Source: JACVRM01 sp046262315 (lineage in GTDB: Bacteria; Actinomycetota; Thermoleophilia; Gaiellales; Gaiellaceae). From it: 35,532 bases of DNA. The notes below the pieces were generated by a model, which searched no databases, was not told the DNA's origin, and saw only the letters and a list, made by a program, of their open reading frames with translations. The position numbers were made by a program, and so were the translations under genes. The stretch is from the NCBI GenBank assembly GCA_046262315.1, contig JBHEMZ010000135.1:1-35532 (forward strand), given 5' to 3'. This document shows, in pieces, positions 8,346-16,263 of this stretch; the first letter of the stretch is position 1; each line of letters begins with the position of its first letter.

Positions 8346-8395
8346 GGCAGTCCCCCGGCCCGTGCGAGTGTCCGCCTTCGGGGCGGGTCCTCGCC

Positions 8396-8782
8396 TTACC
8401 GGCGCTTGCGGGCGCGCTCGAGCTGGCGGCGCTGGGCGCGGTTCATGCCTTCGGGCGGCGCATCCTGCTCCTGCACCGCGTCCATGTAGGCGCGCCGCTC
8501 GTTGGCCGTGAGCTGGGACAGCGCCTGCTGCGCACGCCGCGGGTCGGTGGTCGCGTTCATGCGCTCGAGCTTGCGGACCGCGCTCGCGAGCTCAGGGTTC
8601 TGACGCTCGAGCGCGGCCTGGGACGCCTTGCGGATGCCGCGCCCGATAAGCGGCAACCGCGCGAGGAACGTCATGATCGGTCGCAGGTACTTCCCGCCCG
8701 CCACGCGCCCGAGAATGACGAGCAGCAGGAAGAGAACTACGACCGCCGCGAGGACGAAGAGCGGGATCAGCCAGGGCGACAT
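8396..8782 (-). CDS. Single-span membrane protein with basic helical tail
   Basis: 128 aa. Residues 4-24 form one strong membrane helix (LIPLFVLAAVVVLFLLLVIL). The rest is charged and helical, ending in a basic NRAQRRQLERARKRR segment that should lie in the cytoplasm and could bind nucleic acid or acidic lipid. No domain is recognised. There is no Shine-Dalgarno before the ATG, so it may be leaderless. Its base use resembles intact neighbours, and it is a solitary gene between two plus-strand pseudogenes. Confidence 0.7.
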   Translation of the reverse strand: MSPWLIPLFVLAAVVVLFLLLVILGRVAGGKYLRPIMTFLARLPLIGRGIRKASQAALERQNPELASAVRKLERMNATTDPRRAQQALSQLTANERRAYMDAVQEQDAPPEGMNRAQRRQLERARKRR

Positions 8783-8842
8783 ACGGGGAGGATGGTACCG
8801 GGGCCGAAGCCGCTTGACTCACAGCGGACGCGGCCGTAGCGT

Positions 8843-8869
8843 CGCGGCGTGCGCGGCGTGCGCGGCGTG
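8843..8869 (+). repeat. Three tandem copies of CGCGGCGTG
   Basis: The 9-mer CGCGGCGTG occurs three times head-to-tail (8843, 8852, 8861) with part of a fourth copy up to 8876. It lies at the truncated 5' end of the VOC remnant and may mark the slippage or recombination point where that gene was cut. Confidence 0.7.
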
Positions 8870-8870
8870 C

Positions 8871-9066
8871 GCGGCGACGCCCGGCGCGTCTACAACGCGA
8901 TGATCAACGTCCGCGCCGACGACGTGCAGGCAACGGCGCGCGCTGTCGAGGAAGCAGGTGGCCTCCCCTCAGCCGTTGCGCTCACACGCGTGGGGCGAGC
9001 AGGCGGCCTGGTTCGCCGATCCGGACGGCATGCGGTCGACGTCGCTCAGGCCGCAAACCAGTCTTA
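8871..9066 (+). pseudogene. VOC (glyoxalase-like) protein remnant
   Basis: One frame gives YNAMINVRADDVQATARAVEEAGG, the central strand-helix of a VOC module. A second frame gives HAWGEQAAWFADPDGMRSTSL, the classic VOC C-terminal WGxxAxxFxDPDGN-like motif. Together they cover only the last half of the fold, with an internal deletion or shift near 8965. The N-terminal half is missing. It is non-functional. Confidence 0.7.
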
Positions 9067-9094
9067 AGTTGCCCGAACGATCTTCGTGTTCACC

Positions 9095-9205
9095 CGTCCT
9101 CCTCGGGAGGCGCGATCCGGCTGCTCATCTCGATAAAGTCCCTCCGTCTCCCAGACGGAGCGGCACGCGTAGGGATTCCTTCCTCCCGCACGGGAGGCTT
9201 TTTTC
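9095..9205 (+). ncRNA. Candidate small RNA or orphan leader with intrinsic terminator
   Basis: Three hairpins follow each other in a 317-bp gap between genes. They are CCTCC-TCG-GGAGG (9097-9109), CTCCGTCT-CCC-AGACGGAG (9142-9160, perfect 8 bp, closed by an outer GTCCCT/AGGGAT helix at 9138-9143/9171-9176), and a terminator stem with a T-run. No ORF uses this stretch, and the downstream gene is on the other strand, so a plus-strand transcript would end here as a short RNA. It may be the abandoned leader of a lost gene. No known RNA family is recognised and no promoter is obvious. Confidence 0.45.
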
Positions 9206-9207
9206 TT
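9182..9207 (+). terminator. Intrinsic terminator
   Basis: CCTCCCG (9182-9188) pairs with CGGGAGG (9191-9197), followed by CTTTTTTCTT. It is the clearest rho-independent terminator in the window, oriented for plus-strand transcription. It ends the candidate small RNA above; there is no intact plus-strand gene upstream for more than 2 kb. Confidence 0.85.
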
Positions 9208-9383
9208 CAGGCCATGCGCGCGCCACCGGCCGGCGATCGGCGGAGGCGGGGTTGCCCCGCCGCAGCCACGACGCGCGAAGTCGCGTGTGACGTCAAGCAG
9301 CGGAAGGGGGAGCTCGAGGGGGGAAACGCAGGTTCCACCCTCGAAGAGAACGAAGTCACGACGCTACGCGTTGTGACGAGTGG

Positions 9384-10556
9384 TTACCACTTGGATCGGC
9401 GCCCGCGGCGGCTCGTGTAGAGCAGCTTCGGGCGGGCGCGCTGCATGCCGGCCTGCTCGAACTTCTCGCCGTGGCCGAGGCGGCTGGCGACGCGGCTCGT
9501 GTCGGACTGCTGGTCCGGCAGGACGAACGTGGTCGCGGTGCCGCTGCGTCCCGCTCGGCCGGTGCGGCCTGTGCGGTGGACGTAGCCCTTGTCCTCGTCC
9601 GGCGGATCGAAGTTGATCACGTGCGTGACGTCCTCGAGGTCGAGGCCCCGCGCCGCGACGTCCGTGGCCACGAGCGTGCTCACTGCGCCGGTCTCGAAGC
9701 GTTCGAGCGCCCGCTCGCGCGCGCCCTGCGACATGTCCCCGTGCATCGAGACGGCCTTCACGTCGTGGCGGGTGAGCTTGGCGACAAGCCGGTCGGCTCC
9801 GCGCTTGGTGCGCACGAAGACGAGCGTGAGCGCGTCGGCGGCGCGGATGTGCTCGACGAGCGTCTCGACCTTCGTGTCGTGGGTGACCGCGACGAAGTTG
9901 TGGTCGATCTCGCCCGGTGCCCGGTCGGCGGGCAGCTCGGCCTCGAAGCGCGCCGGGCTGTTCGTGTAGAGCCGGGCGAGGATGCCGACCTCGCCGTCGA
10001 GGGTCGCCGAGAAGAACATCGTCTGCCGGTTGCGCGGCAGGCGACGGACGATCTTGTCGACCTGCGGCTGGAAGCCCATGTCGAGCATGCGATCGGCCTC
10101 GTCGAGCACCAGGATGCGGATGCGCGAGAGATCGACCAGACGGCGCTGCGCGAGATCCTCGAGCCGGCCGGGCGTCGCGACGAGCACGTGCGCGGACTTG
10201 GCGCGCTTGGCCTGCGCCGGCAGAGGCACGCCGCCGTAGACCGAGGCGACGCGGACACCCGTTGCCGGCGAGAGTGATTCGAACTCCTCGGTCACTTGCA
10301 CGGCGAGCTCGCGCGTGGGCACGAGGACGAGCGCGGACGGCTTTGCGTCGTCGGCGTTCGTACGCTCGACGATCGGCACCGCGAACGCGAGCGTCTTGCC
10401 CGAGCCGGTCGGCGAGCGCGCCAGGACGTCGAGCCCGGCGAGCGCGTCAGGCAGGACGAGCGTCTGGATTTTGAAGGGATGGAGGATGGCGCGACCTGCG
10501 AGCGCATCCACGACGGGCGCAGACACGCCGAGCTCGCGGAAGGACAGCTGTGACAA
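9384..10556 (-). CDS. DEAD-box RNA helicase
   Basis: ATP-dependent RNA helicase with every core motif: Q-motif region (FRELGVS, PFKIQ), I SPTGSGKT, Ia PTRELA, Ib TPGR, II DEAD (VLDEADRML), III SAT, IV-V VFVRTKRGADRL and VATDVAARGLD, VI HRTGRTGRAGR. The C-terminal tail is short, basic and Arg-rich. The frame is open to 10715, but an AAAAGGAG at about 10567-10574 lies 9 nt before TTG 10556, which starts SQLSFRELG right at the family's usual N-terminus, so I place the start there (about 390 aa). ATG 10628 has no Shine-Dalgarno. The likely role is ribosome assembly or mRNA turnover, often cold-induced. Confidence 0.93.
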   Translation of the reverse strand: MSQLSFRELGVSAPVVDALAGRAILHPFKIQTLVLPDALAGLDVLARSPTGSGKTLAFAVPIVERTNADDAKPSALVLVPTRELAVQVTEEFESLSPATGVRVASVYGGVPLPAQAKRAKSAHVLVATPGRLEDLAQRRLVDLSRIRILVLDEADRMLDMGFQPQVDKIVRRLPRNRQTMFFSATLDGEVGILARLYTNSPARFEAELPADRAPGEIDHNFVAVTHDTKVETLVEHIRAADALTLVFVRTKRGADRLVAKLTRHDVKAVSMHGDMSQGARERALERFETGAVSTLVATDVAARGLDLEDVTHVINFDPPDEDKGYVHRTGRTGRAGRSGTATTFVLPDQQSDTSRVASRLGHGEKFEQAGMQRARPKLLYTSRRGRRSKW

Positions 10557-10859
10557 GTTGTTCAACTCCTTTTCGGGTCGAGACTCGCCTTGCCTCGAAA
10601 ATCCTCGAAGGAGGAACGAGAAGCTCATCTCACTGGGCGGCCGGATTGCCGTCCCGTTTGTCCACAGTAGCATCGGCCGCCGGCCGTCCGGGCTTGAGGG
10701 GCGGGCCGGCGACAATTTCCGGCCGGATCGAGGTTTCAGCCGGTCGAGTTCTTACCGCACTCGCGCCGAGAAGACGGCCGGAGCGCTCGGCGTCGTGCCG
10801 CTTGCACGCGCCGCGAGGCGGGCCGCAAAGCTGCCAGGCGCGTGCCGAGGAACTCCCAG

Positions 10860-11519
10860 CTACAGGTTGCCGTGCACCCCACGGAAGCTGATCTCGCGCG
10901 CGCCCAGCGTTAGCCGGCCAACCCGTGCTGCGCACGTGACACGAACCTTGCGCGGTGTTCGCCCCGCTTCGTCGCGAAACTCGACCTCGAGGCTGAACAG
11001 CGACCTGCGATCGGCCGGCTGGGACTCGTCCATGACCGCACGCGCAGAAGGCGCTGCCGCGGCCACGCGCCCTCTGCCAGCGTTCGGCCATCCTGAACGT
11101 CGATTACCCGCCAACCGGCGGTTTCGGGCGGCAGCGACGCCACCGAAACCGACGTGCTCCGCCTTCCAAGGGGCTTGCAGCGCATTTCCTTCGGGCTCGC
11201 CCACGTCAACGAAGACCCAGATCCGGCGGCCCTCATGCTCGATCTTCTGGATCGTCACGGTCCATGGGCCTACCCCCGCGAATAGCGAGCCGCGATCCGC
11301 GCGCCGACGATCGCGCCCGTCTTTTTGGCCCAAGAAACCGATTACGCGAAGCCCGTCCTCCGGGTTCGATGCCGTTCCGGCGTACGAGCGATGGCTAACG
11401 GTTGCAAAGCTCAAATGGGTTGCCTGCGCACGGCCCGGCAACGCTCCAGAGGCACCGGTCACCGCAATGGATGCTGTTGCCAACACGACACCGAGGAATG
11501 CAGTGCGAGGTTTCGTCAT
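10860..11519 (-). CDS. Secreted protein of unknown function, with an internal shifted segment
   Basis: ATG 11519 starts a signal peptide (MTKPRTAFLGVVLATASIAV, then TGASGALPG). The next part (WTVTIQKIEHEGRRIWVFVD) and the end (SLFSLEVEFRDEAGRTPRKV to GVHGNL) look like one secreted beta-rich protein. Between about 11150 and 11050 the annotated frame reads Arg/Ala-rich nonsense (AAARNRRLAGNRRSGWPNAG), whereas the neighbouring frame reads SVASLPPETAGWRVIDVQDG then RTLAEG, which looks genuine. Two compensating indels therefore replace about 30 residues without stopping translation. The protein may be damaged. No known domain is recognised. Confidence 0.55.
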   Translation of the reverse strand: MTKPRTAFLGVVLATASIAVTGASGALPGRAQATHLSFATVSHRSYAGTASNPEDGLRVIGFLGQKDGRDRRRADRGSLFAGVGPWTVTIQKIEHEGRRIWVFVDVGEPEGNALQAPWKAEHVGFGGVAAARNRRLAGNRRSGWPNAGRGRVAAAAPSARAVMDESQPADRRSLFSLEVEFRDEAGRTPRKVRVTCAARVGRLTLGAREISFRGVHGNL

Positions 11520-11629
11520 GCTCAGCTCAGTAAGACGCGCGCGAAAACTGAATAGTTGCATGACGTTTCCGGCCGGCTGACTGCATTCGACAGCCGCCCG
11601 GACGTCCTCGTGGCGGCCCGCGGGCGGAT

Positions 11630-12160
11630 CTACGCGGGGGCCTGGCCGAGAGCCTCATCTACGGCCCGCCGGAACGACTTGGGGTCGACCGCCGGGAAGC
11701 GGTAGAGCTCCAGCTCGATCTCGTCGAAGTACGTGCGGAGCCGCTCGGGCTCGACGAGGCCGCTTGCGAGCATCGAGTGGACGTCTTCAACGTCCTGAGT
11801 GTGACCACGCTCGAGCTTGGCGAGAACCTGGGAGTACGGGTCGAAGTGGCGGAACGTGAGCCTGCCCTCACGCGCGACGAAGATGCTGCGCTCCGCCCAT
11901 CCGTCAGGCAGCGGGATGAAGTCGCGGGGAGAGGCGAGCTCGACGTTGATCCGGAGCTCCTCCTTGAGGGCCGGCAGCGCGCGCAATACCTCGTCCTGCT
12001 CGGGATCGAGCGCGATGTCGACATCCAGCGTGGCTGCGCGCCAGCCGTGGAGTACCGCGGTTGCCCCGCCGGTCAGGTAACAGGTCCCATCCGCAGTCGC
12101 GACGCGGCCGAGAGCCTGCATGAACCGCTGGATGTGTCCGGCGTCCGCCGGCTCACGCAT
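11630..12160 (-). CDS. Nucleotidyltransferase-fold protein (DUF6036/AbiEii-like)
   Basis: 176 aa. The N-terminal half carries YLTGGATAVLHGWRAATLDVDIAL, the GGxxA...TxDxD pattern of minimal nucleotidyltransferases as in the AbiEii/MNT/DUF6036 groups. The second half (FDPYSQVLAKLERGHTQDVEDV) matches the helical part of the same family. Such enzymes often act as toxins that transfer NMP to RNA or protein. ATG 12160 overlaps the stop of the small upstream gene by 8 bp, so the two are translationally coupled. This is the last gene of a four-gene minus-strand operon. Function as a toxin is inference. Confidence 0.75.
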   Translation of the reverse strand: MREPADAGHIQRFMQALGRVATADGTCYLTGGATAVLHGWRAATLDVDIALDPEQDEVLRALPALKEELRINVELASPRDFIPLPDGWAERSIFVAREGRLTFRHFDPYSQVLAKLERGHTQDVEDVHSMLASGLVEPERLRTYFDEIELELYRFPAVDPKSFRRAVDEALGQAPA

Positions 12161-12437
12161 TGCGGGCGACGGAGAGCGCGCGCTCGAAGCTGACCAGGCG
12201 GCGCACGAGGGCGTTGTACCGTCCGTGCGCCGCATCTCCGTGCTGCTCCGCCAGCAGCTTGTAGAGCCGGTGCTCGGGCGAAGTGAGCGGGCTCTGGACA
12301 GCGATGCCCGAGGCGCGCAGGCGCGGCGCGCCGATCGAGACGAGCAGCGACTCGACCGTCACGTCGCCGCACCCGAGGTCTCGGAGTCCCTGCTCTACCA
12401 GCTCGGCACCGGGGAGATTGCGGAGCTCGACGGTCAC
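12153..12437 (-). CDS. Small helical protein coupled to the nucleotidyltransferase
   Basis: 94 aa, mostly helical: AELVEQGLRDLGCGDVTVES and SPEHRLYKLLAEQHGDAAHG followed by RYNALVRRLVSFERAL. No domain is recognised with confidence. It starts at GTG 12437, whose GTGA overlaps the stop of the L,D-transpeptidase gene, and it ends inside the start of the nucleotidyltransferase gene. Tight coupling to a nucleotidyltransferase-fold partner suggests a cognate antitoxin or accessory subunit. I infer a candidate two-gene toxin-antitoxin-like module. Confidence 0.7.
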   Translation of the reverse strand: MTVELRNLPGAELVEQGLRDLGCGDVTVESLLVSIGAPRLRASGIAVQSPLTSPEHRLYKLLAEQHGDAAHGRYNALVRRLVSFERALSVARNA

Positions 12438-13096
12438 GCACCCACCGCGAGCGACGCGCGCGTGCCGATCGCGATGCGCGGATCACCGGCCGGCGAGAGC
12501 CAGCGCAGCACGCGGACGAGGTCGGCGCGGCGGAGGCTGATGCAGCCGTTCGTCGGCCTTCCGGTCTGCGCATGCAAGAAGATCCCCGACCCGCGGCCCG
12601 CCACGACAGGGTGCATGTTGAACTCGACGACGGCGAGGTACGGGTACGCACGCCGCTCCTCCCACATGCCGGGCGTGAACGTTCGGAAGGGTGGACGCTG
12701 CCCGCAGCGCACGTGCTGGAGCGTGTTGTAGGCGGGTGACCGCACATCTTCGACCCACCAGTCGCCGCAGCGGAGCCGCCGGTAGCGGAAGCGAACGCCG
12801 GGATCCGGCTCGTTGCCGTACATCGTCGGATGGATGCGAAACGTGCCGATGGGCGTGGTGCCGTCGCCCTCGCTGCGATTGGGCCGGAGCCCGCTCCGGC
12901 CCACGCGGGCGGGGTACGGCCCCCCGGCCGCGACCCAGCACTCGCCGGAGCGGCGCCACGTGCGCAGCGTCGCGTGTGTCGTCCTCGCCGTGGCTGCTTC
13001 GACCGTGACGAGCTGCGAACCCGGCGGGTCGAGCGCGGACGCGACGTTCGCCGGGCACGCAGCGGCGAGAAAGGCTGCGGCGAGCTGGGCGAGCAT
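12434..13096 (-). CDS. Secreted L,D-transpeptidase-family (YkuD-like) protein
   Basis: 220 aa with an N-terminal signal peptide (MLAQLAAAFLAAACPANVAS). The catalytic region reads FNMHPV, then IFLHAQTGRPTNGCISLRRA: His and Cys spaced as in the YkuD motif, with TNGC in place of the common SHGC. PIGTFRI upstream also matches the family. Members form 3-3 crosslinks in peptidoglycan or cut and exchange stem peptides outside the membrane. ATG 13096 lies 24 bp after the HExxH gene and has no clear Shine-Dalgarno, which fits coupling within the operon. Confidence 0.85.
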   Translation of the reverse strand: MLAQLAAAFLAAACPANVASALDPPGSQLVTVEAATARTTHATLRTWRRSGECWVAAGGPYPARVGRSGLRPNRSEGDGTTPIGTFRIHPTMYGNEPDPGVRFRYRRLRCGDWWVEDVRSPAYNTLQHVRCGQRPPFRTFTPGMWEERRAYPYLAVVEFNMHPVVAGRGSGIFLHAQTGRPTNGCISLRRADLVRVLRWLSPAGDPRIAIGTRASLAVGA

Positions 13097-13120
13097 ATGA
13101 CGAAGGGTATGTGTGTGTGA

Positions 13121-14095
13121 CTAGGGGAAGTCGGAGCTCTGCGGATTCAGGTCGAGCTCCCCGCCGTCGCGGCAATCGGAGGTCACGCGGTATTCCGTCG
13201 CCGAGCCGCCTCGCCGAGCGTTCTCCACGAGCTGCTGCCGCATCATGCGGCGCGCGGTCTCAGCGCGGAGGCCAAGCCGGCGTCCGAGCTGGACGCCCGA
13301 CTGGAGCGCGTAGCACTCGGTTGTCCCCTCGTTGCTCACGCCTGCGAGATGCCACGTCTCGTGCGCGAGAACGGCGATCGCCCGAGCGGTCCGGCTGAAC
13401 GAGATGGCGCCCTCGAACGCGAGCCGGTAGAGGTCGTAGCAGCGCTCAGGCGTGAGGTAGGCAACGCCGCCGCCGACCTGGGCGACCCCGTCCGCGTGCT
13501 GGACGACGCCGACGCGCTCGCCCGCGTCGTCGCAGCGGATCTCGACCGGCTTCCGCGCCACCCGAGCGGCCTCGGCGGAGAAGCGCTCCGTCGCGCGCGC
13601 GCGCGTGTCTGCGCTCAGACCGTTCCACCCGCGCTCGTTCTCGACGTACCAGGCGGCCCCCGCGAGGACGGCGATCAAGCCGACGCCGGCGAGCAATCGT
13701 CGCACAGACGCCAGCGGACGGCGCTCCGGGATGTACGGCGTGGAGGCAAGCGCTTCGCGCTCGACCACCAGCTCGTCGATCTCCTCCTCGGTCTCGCCCG
13801 AGTACGGCAGCCAGACCTCTTCGCCCTCGCGTCTCACCAGCAGCAGCTCGTCGCTCGAGCCGCCGTAGCCGAGCTCCTCGCGGTCGACCGCCTGCGGGGC
13901 GCGGTCGCGTGTGGTGCGTTCACCGCGGCGGCGTGACGCTCCCAGGAAGAACTGCACCTCGAGGCCGAGCGCGATCAGGAACGGAACCCAGATCGGCACC
14001 GCGGAGCGGAGCCCCTCCGGGCCGGCGAGCCAGAGCAGCACGATCAGCACCAGCGCGATACGCAGGAGCACGGGGCGGCTGCGCAGCCTGTCCAC
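13121..14095 (-). CDS. Membrane protein with HExxH zinc-peptidase-like motif
   Basis: 324 aa from GTG 14095. Two N-terminal membrane helices (LLRIALVLIVLLWLAG and IWVPFLIALGLEVQFFLG) are followed by an acidic cytoplasmic stretch (SGETEEEIDELVVEREAL), a third helix (LLAGVGLIAVLAGAAWYV) and an extracytoplasmic domain. That domain contains LAHETWHLAG, an HExxH motif, with NEGTTECYALQSG 10-15 residues later offering a third Glu ligand. This makes a gluzincin-like metallopeptidase plausible, but I do not recognise the family. The open frame upstream of 14095 is antisense to the M15 peptidase gene. It is first in the operon with the L,D-transpeptidase. Confidence 0.75.
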   Translation of the reverse strand: MDRLRSRPVLLRIALVLIVLLWLAGPEGLRSAVPIWVPFLIALGLEVQFFLGASRRRGERTTRDRAPQAVDREELGYGGSSDELLLVRREGEEVWLPYSGETEEEIDELVVEREALASTPYIPERRPLASVRRLLAGVGLIAVLAGAAWYVENERGWNGLSADTRARATERFSAEAARVARKPVEIRCDDAGERVGVVQHADGVAQVGGGVAYLTPERCYDLYRLAFEGAISFSRTARAIAVLAHETWHLAGVSNEGTTECYALQSGVQLGRRLGLRAETARRMMRQQLVENARRGGSATEYRVTSDCRDGGELDLNPQSSDFP

Positions 14096-14161
14096 ACTCT
14101 CGACCGTAGCGGGCGTACCCTCTTTGCCGATGCCTGTCGTGGCGCTTTCGTCGGAGTCACG

Positions 14162-14761
14162 TTGGCGCTGAACGCGGCGCGACCCGCGGCGCCGCCGCCT
14201 CCCTTCTTCGCAGCGATCTCGCAACCCCGCTGGACGGATCTGCGCCACTCCTATCGGGCCGGCTGTCCGGTCCGCCCCTCGAAGCTCCACCTGTTGGCCG
14301 TTCCCTACTGGGGCTTCGACCGTCGCGTGCACCATGGCAGCCTCGTGATCCACCGCCGCGTGTCAACGCAGGTTGCGAAGGTCTTCCAGCGCCTGTACGC
14401 CGCCCGCTTCCCGATCCGGCGGCTGCGGCCAGTGTCGGCGTACCGCGGCAGCGACGACGCCTCGATGGCGGCCGACAACACGTCCGCGTTCAACTGCCGC
14501 CGCGTACCGGGCACGCAGCGGTGGTCGATGCACGCATACGGGCTCGCGATCGATCTCAATCCCGTCGAGAATCCCTACGTGGTCGGCGAGCGATTCAGCC
14601 CGCCCGCCGGGAGGCCCTACGTCGACCGCACGCCGTACCGTCCGGGCATGGCGGTCGAGGGAGGCGTCCTCGTCAAGGCGTTCGAGTCCGTCGGCTGGAA
14701 GTGGGGCGGCCGCTGGACCAGCTCACTGGACTACCAGCACTTCTCGACGAACGGCCGCTAG
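14162..14761 (+). CDS. M15-family (VanY/D-Ala-D-Ala carboxypeptidase-like) peptidase
   Basis: 199 aa. The zinc-site motifs are SMHAYGLAIDLNP (His and Asp ligands, HxxxxxxD) and DYQHFS (second His), typical of the M15_3/M15_4 peptidases that trim peptidoglycan stem peptides or act as endolysin-like enzymes. AFESVGWKWGGRW just before the last motif also fits. No clean signal peptide precedes the domain; the start, TTG 14162, is the only near start codon in frame and is uncertain. It is divergent from the HExxH/L,D-transpeptidase operon across 66 bp, forming an envelope cluster. Its stop shares CTAG with the convergent VOC gene. Confidence 0.85.
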   Translation: MALNAARPAAPPPPFFAAISQPRWTDLRHSYRAGCPVRPSKLHLLAVPYWGFDRRVHHGSLVIHRRVSTQVAKVFQRLYAARFPIRRLRPVSAYRGSDDASMAADNTSAFNCRRVPGTQRWSMHAYGLAIDLNPVENPYVVGERFSPPAGRPYVDRTPYRPGMAVEGGVLVKAFESVGWKWGGRWTSSLDYQHFSTNGR

Positions 14762-15138
14762 TCGGAAAGCGGCCTGCCGATCAGCCAGTGGTGGCCGTAC
14801 GGATCCTCCACTCGGCCCTGCCGCAGACCGTACGGCTGGTCGGCCACCGGGAACAGCTCGGTCGCGCCGGCGGAGATCGCTCGAGCTGCGCCCGCATCCG
14901 GGTCCTCGACGATCAGGCTGAGGCGGACGCTCGTACCGCCGAGCGTCTCAGGGCTGAGGTTGAACGCCTCCGGGTTCTCGTCGACGACGAAGAACCGTTC
15001 CCCGCCGATCGAGAGCTCGGCGACGATCTGGCCGGTCGGCGTCTCGAGCCGGCTCTCTTCGCTCGCGCCGAACGCCTCGCCGTAGAAGTCGATCGCGGCG
15101 GCCGCGTCCCTGACCGTCAGCAGCGGCGTGATCGTCAC
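14758..15138 (-). CDS. VOC family (PhnB/glyoxalase-like) protein
   Basis: 126 aa single VOC module: ITPLLTVRDAAAAIDFYGEA is the first strand-helix, SLIVEDPDAGAARAISAGAT the second half, and RVEDPYGHHWLIGRP the closing DPxGHxW strand. This PhnB-like branch includes uncharacterised and bleomycin/glyoxalase-related proteins; the ligand is unknown. I start it at GTG 15138, as the longer frame to 15195 adds an Arg-rich stretch with no conservation. Its stop overlaps that of the M15 peptidase by 4 bp. Confidence 0.85.
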   Translation of the reverse strand: MTITPLLTVRDAAAAIDFYGEAFGASEESRLETPTGQIVAELSIGGERFFVVDENPEAFNLSPETLGGTSVRLSLIVEDPDAGAARAISAGATELFPVADQPYGLRQGRVEDPYGHHWLIGRPLSD

Positions 15139-15267
15139 GCCAGAACCGTAACGCGTACCTCCTCGACGGGCAGGTCGAGTCCGGGGGACGCCCATTTCAA
15201 AGCGTGATTCGCTAGGCGATGTTTTCGATGAGCCACGTAGATGAAGAGCGAGCGCCGGGGCGACCAG

Positions 15268-15486
15268 TTACCTCGGCAGCTCCGCCTCCTGATCCACGGT
15301 GACGGGCGGCGTGTCGTCTTCCAGGCCTTCGGCCGGCAGGATGCCGGCGGCTTCGGCGTCCCGCGCCGCGGCAGCTGCCTGCTTCTTCTCTTCCTTCTTC
15401 TCCTGCTTGCGCGCGCGCTTTTCCTGGACGGCGCGCTCTCGGGTCATTTTCGCCATCGTCTGCCGTTTCTTGTTGCTCGAGGCCAT
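15268..15486 (-). CDS. Small highly charged cytosolic protein (72 aa)
   Basis: MASSNKKRQTMAKMTRERAV begins a Lys/Arg/Glu-rich helix (EKRARKQEKKEEKK) followed by an Ala run and an acidic tail (GLEDDTPPVTVDQEAELPR). ATG 15486 has AAGGAGA about 10 nt upstream, so the start is firm. I recall similar small charged proteins in actinobacteria; the function is unknown, and RNA or ribosome contact is only a guess. It lies between convergent and divergent neighbours as a single-gene unit. Confidence 0.75.
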   Translation of the reverse strand: MASSNKKRQTMAKMTRERAVQEKRARKQEKKEEKKQAAAAARDAEAAGILPAEGLEDDTPPVTVDQEAELPR

Positions 15487-15598
15487 ACAGCTCGTCTCCT
15501 TCTCTCGCCGCCATGCGGCGTTCCGGCGGTCGCTGGCGCCTACACGGTAGCGGCAGCGGCGTCGGGCCCCGCTCAAGGGGACGCCCTAGACTCGGAGC

Positions 15599-16108
15599 GT
15601 GACCGAGGTCGTCGTCCGCAGGAGCCGGCCCGAGGACGCCGAGCTGTTCCGCCGCATCCGGCTGGCAGCGCTCGCCACCGACCCCGCTTCGTTCGGCTCG
15701 ACCTACGAGCGAGAGGCCGCCTACGACGATGACGTGTGGGCCGAGCGGGCCGCCCAGGGAGCCACGGGCAACGACTCCGCGACGCTGCTCGCCCTGCGCG
15801 GCGACGAGCCGATCGGCGTCGTGGGGAGCATGCGCGACGAGACGGAACCTGAGGTCTTCCTCGTGTACGCCATGTGGGTGGATCCCCAGGCGCGCCGCGA
15901 GGGTATCGGCCAGCGGCTGCTCGCCGAGATCGAGGATTGGATCAGCACCTCCGGCGGAACGGTCGTATCCCTGTCGGTCACGAACGAGGCGCAGGCGGCG
16001 CGGCGGTTCTACGAGAAATCTGGCTACAGGCCGGACGGCAGTTCTACGGAATCACGCCACACGGACGGACTTGTCGAGATCGGGCTTCGGAAGCTCCTTT
16101 CCCGCTGA
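15599..16108 (+). CDS. GNAT-family N-acetyltransferase
   Basis: 169 aa. The N-terminus VVVRRSRPEDAELFRRIRLA, the core VYAMWVDPQARREGIGQRLL (motif A with the acetyl-CoA pyrophosphate loop RREGIG) and NEAQAARRFYEKSGYRPDG (motif B) are diagnostic. The acceptor is not predictable. GTG 15599 begins the conserved first strand. It is a single gene reading away from the small charged protein. Confidence 0.92.
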   Translation: MTEVVVRRSRPEDAELFRRIRLAALATDPASFGSTYEREAAYDDDVWAERAAQGATGNDSATLLALRGDEPIGVVGSMRDETEPEVFLVYAMWVDPQARREGIGQRLLAEIEDWISTSGGTVVSLSVTNEAQAARRFYEKSGYRPDGSSTESRHTDGLVEIGLRKLLSR

Positions 16109-16263
16109 GGCAAGCGCAAAAATGCTATATTGCTTGGGCGCGTAGACCTAGCGCGGAAGCCGCGGAGGCTCCGACTCTTCTCTTCGACTGCCACACGAGG
16201 CCTGATGCACAGGGAGACCCTGGCGCGCGGGTTCCCACCGCTTTCCGAATAGAGGAGCGTCAC

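Noticed and set aside
8843..8876. Tandem 9-mers as a CRISPR array
   Set aside because: Direct head-to-tail copies without spacers and no cas genes.
11340..11375. GGGTTCGAT, a T-loop-like string suggesting a tRNA
   Set aside because: No matching acceptor or anticodon arms; it lies within the coding region of the secreted protein.
16103..16131. TATATT as a full promoter
   Set aside because: AT-rich box in GC-rich DNA but no -35 at the right distance; mentioned only as a possibility.
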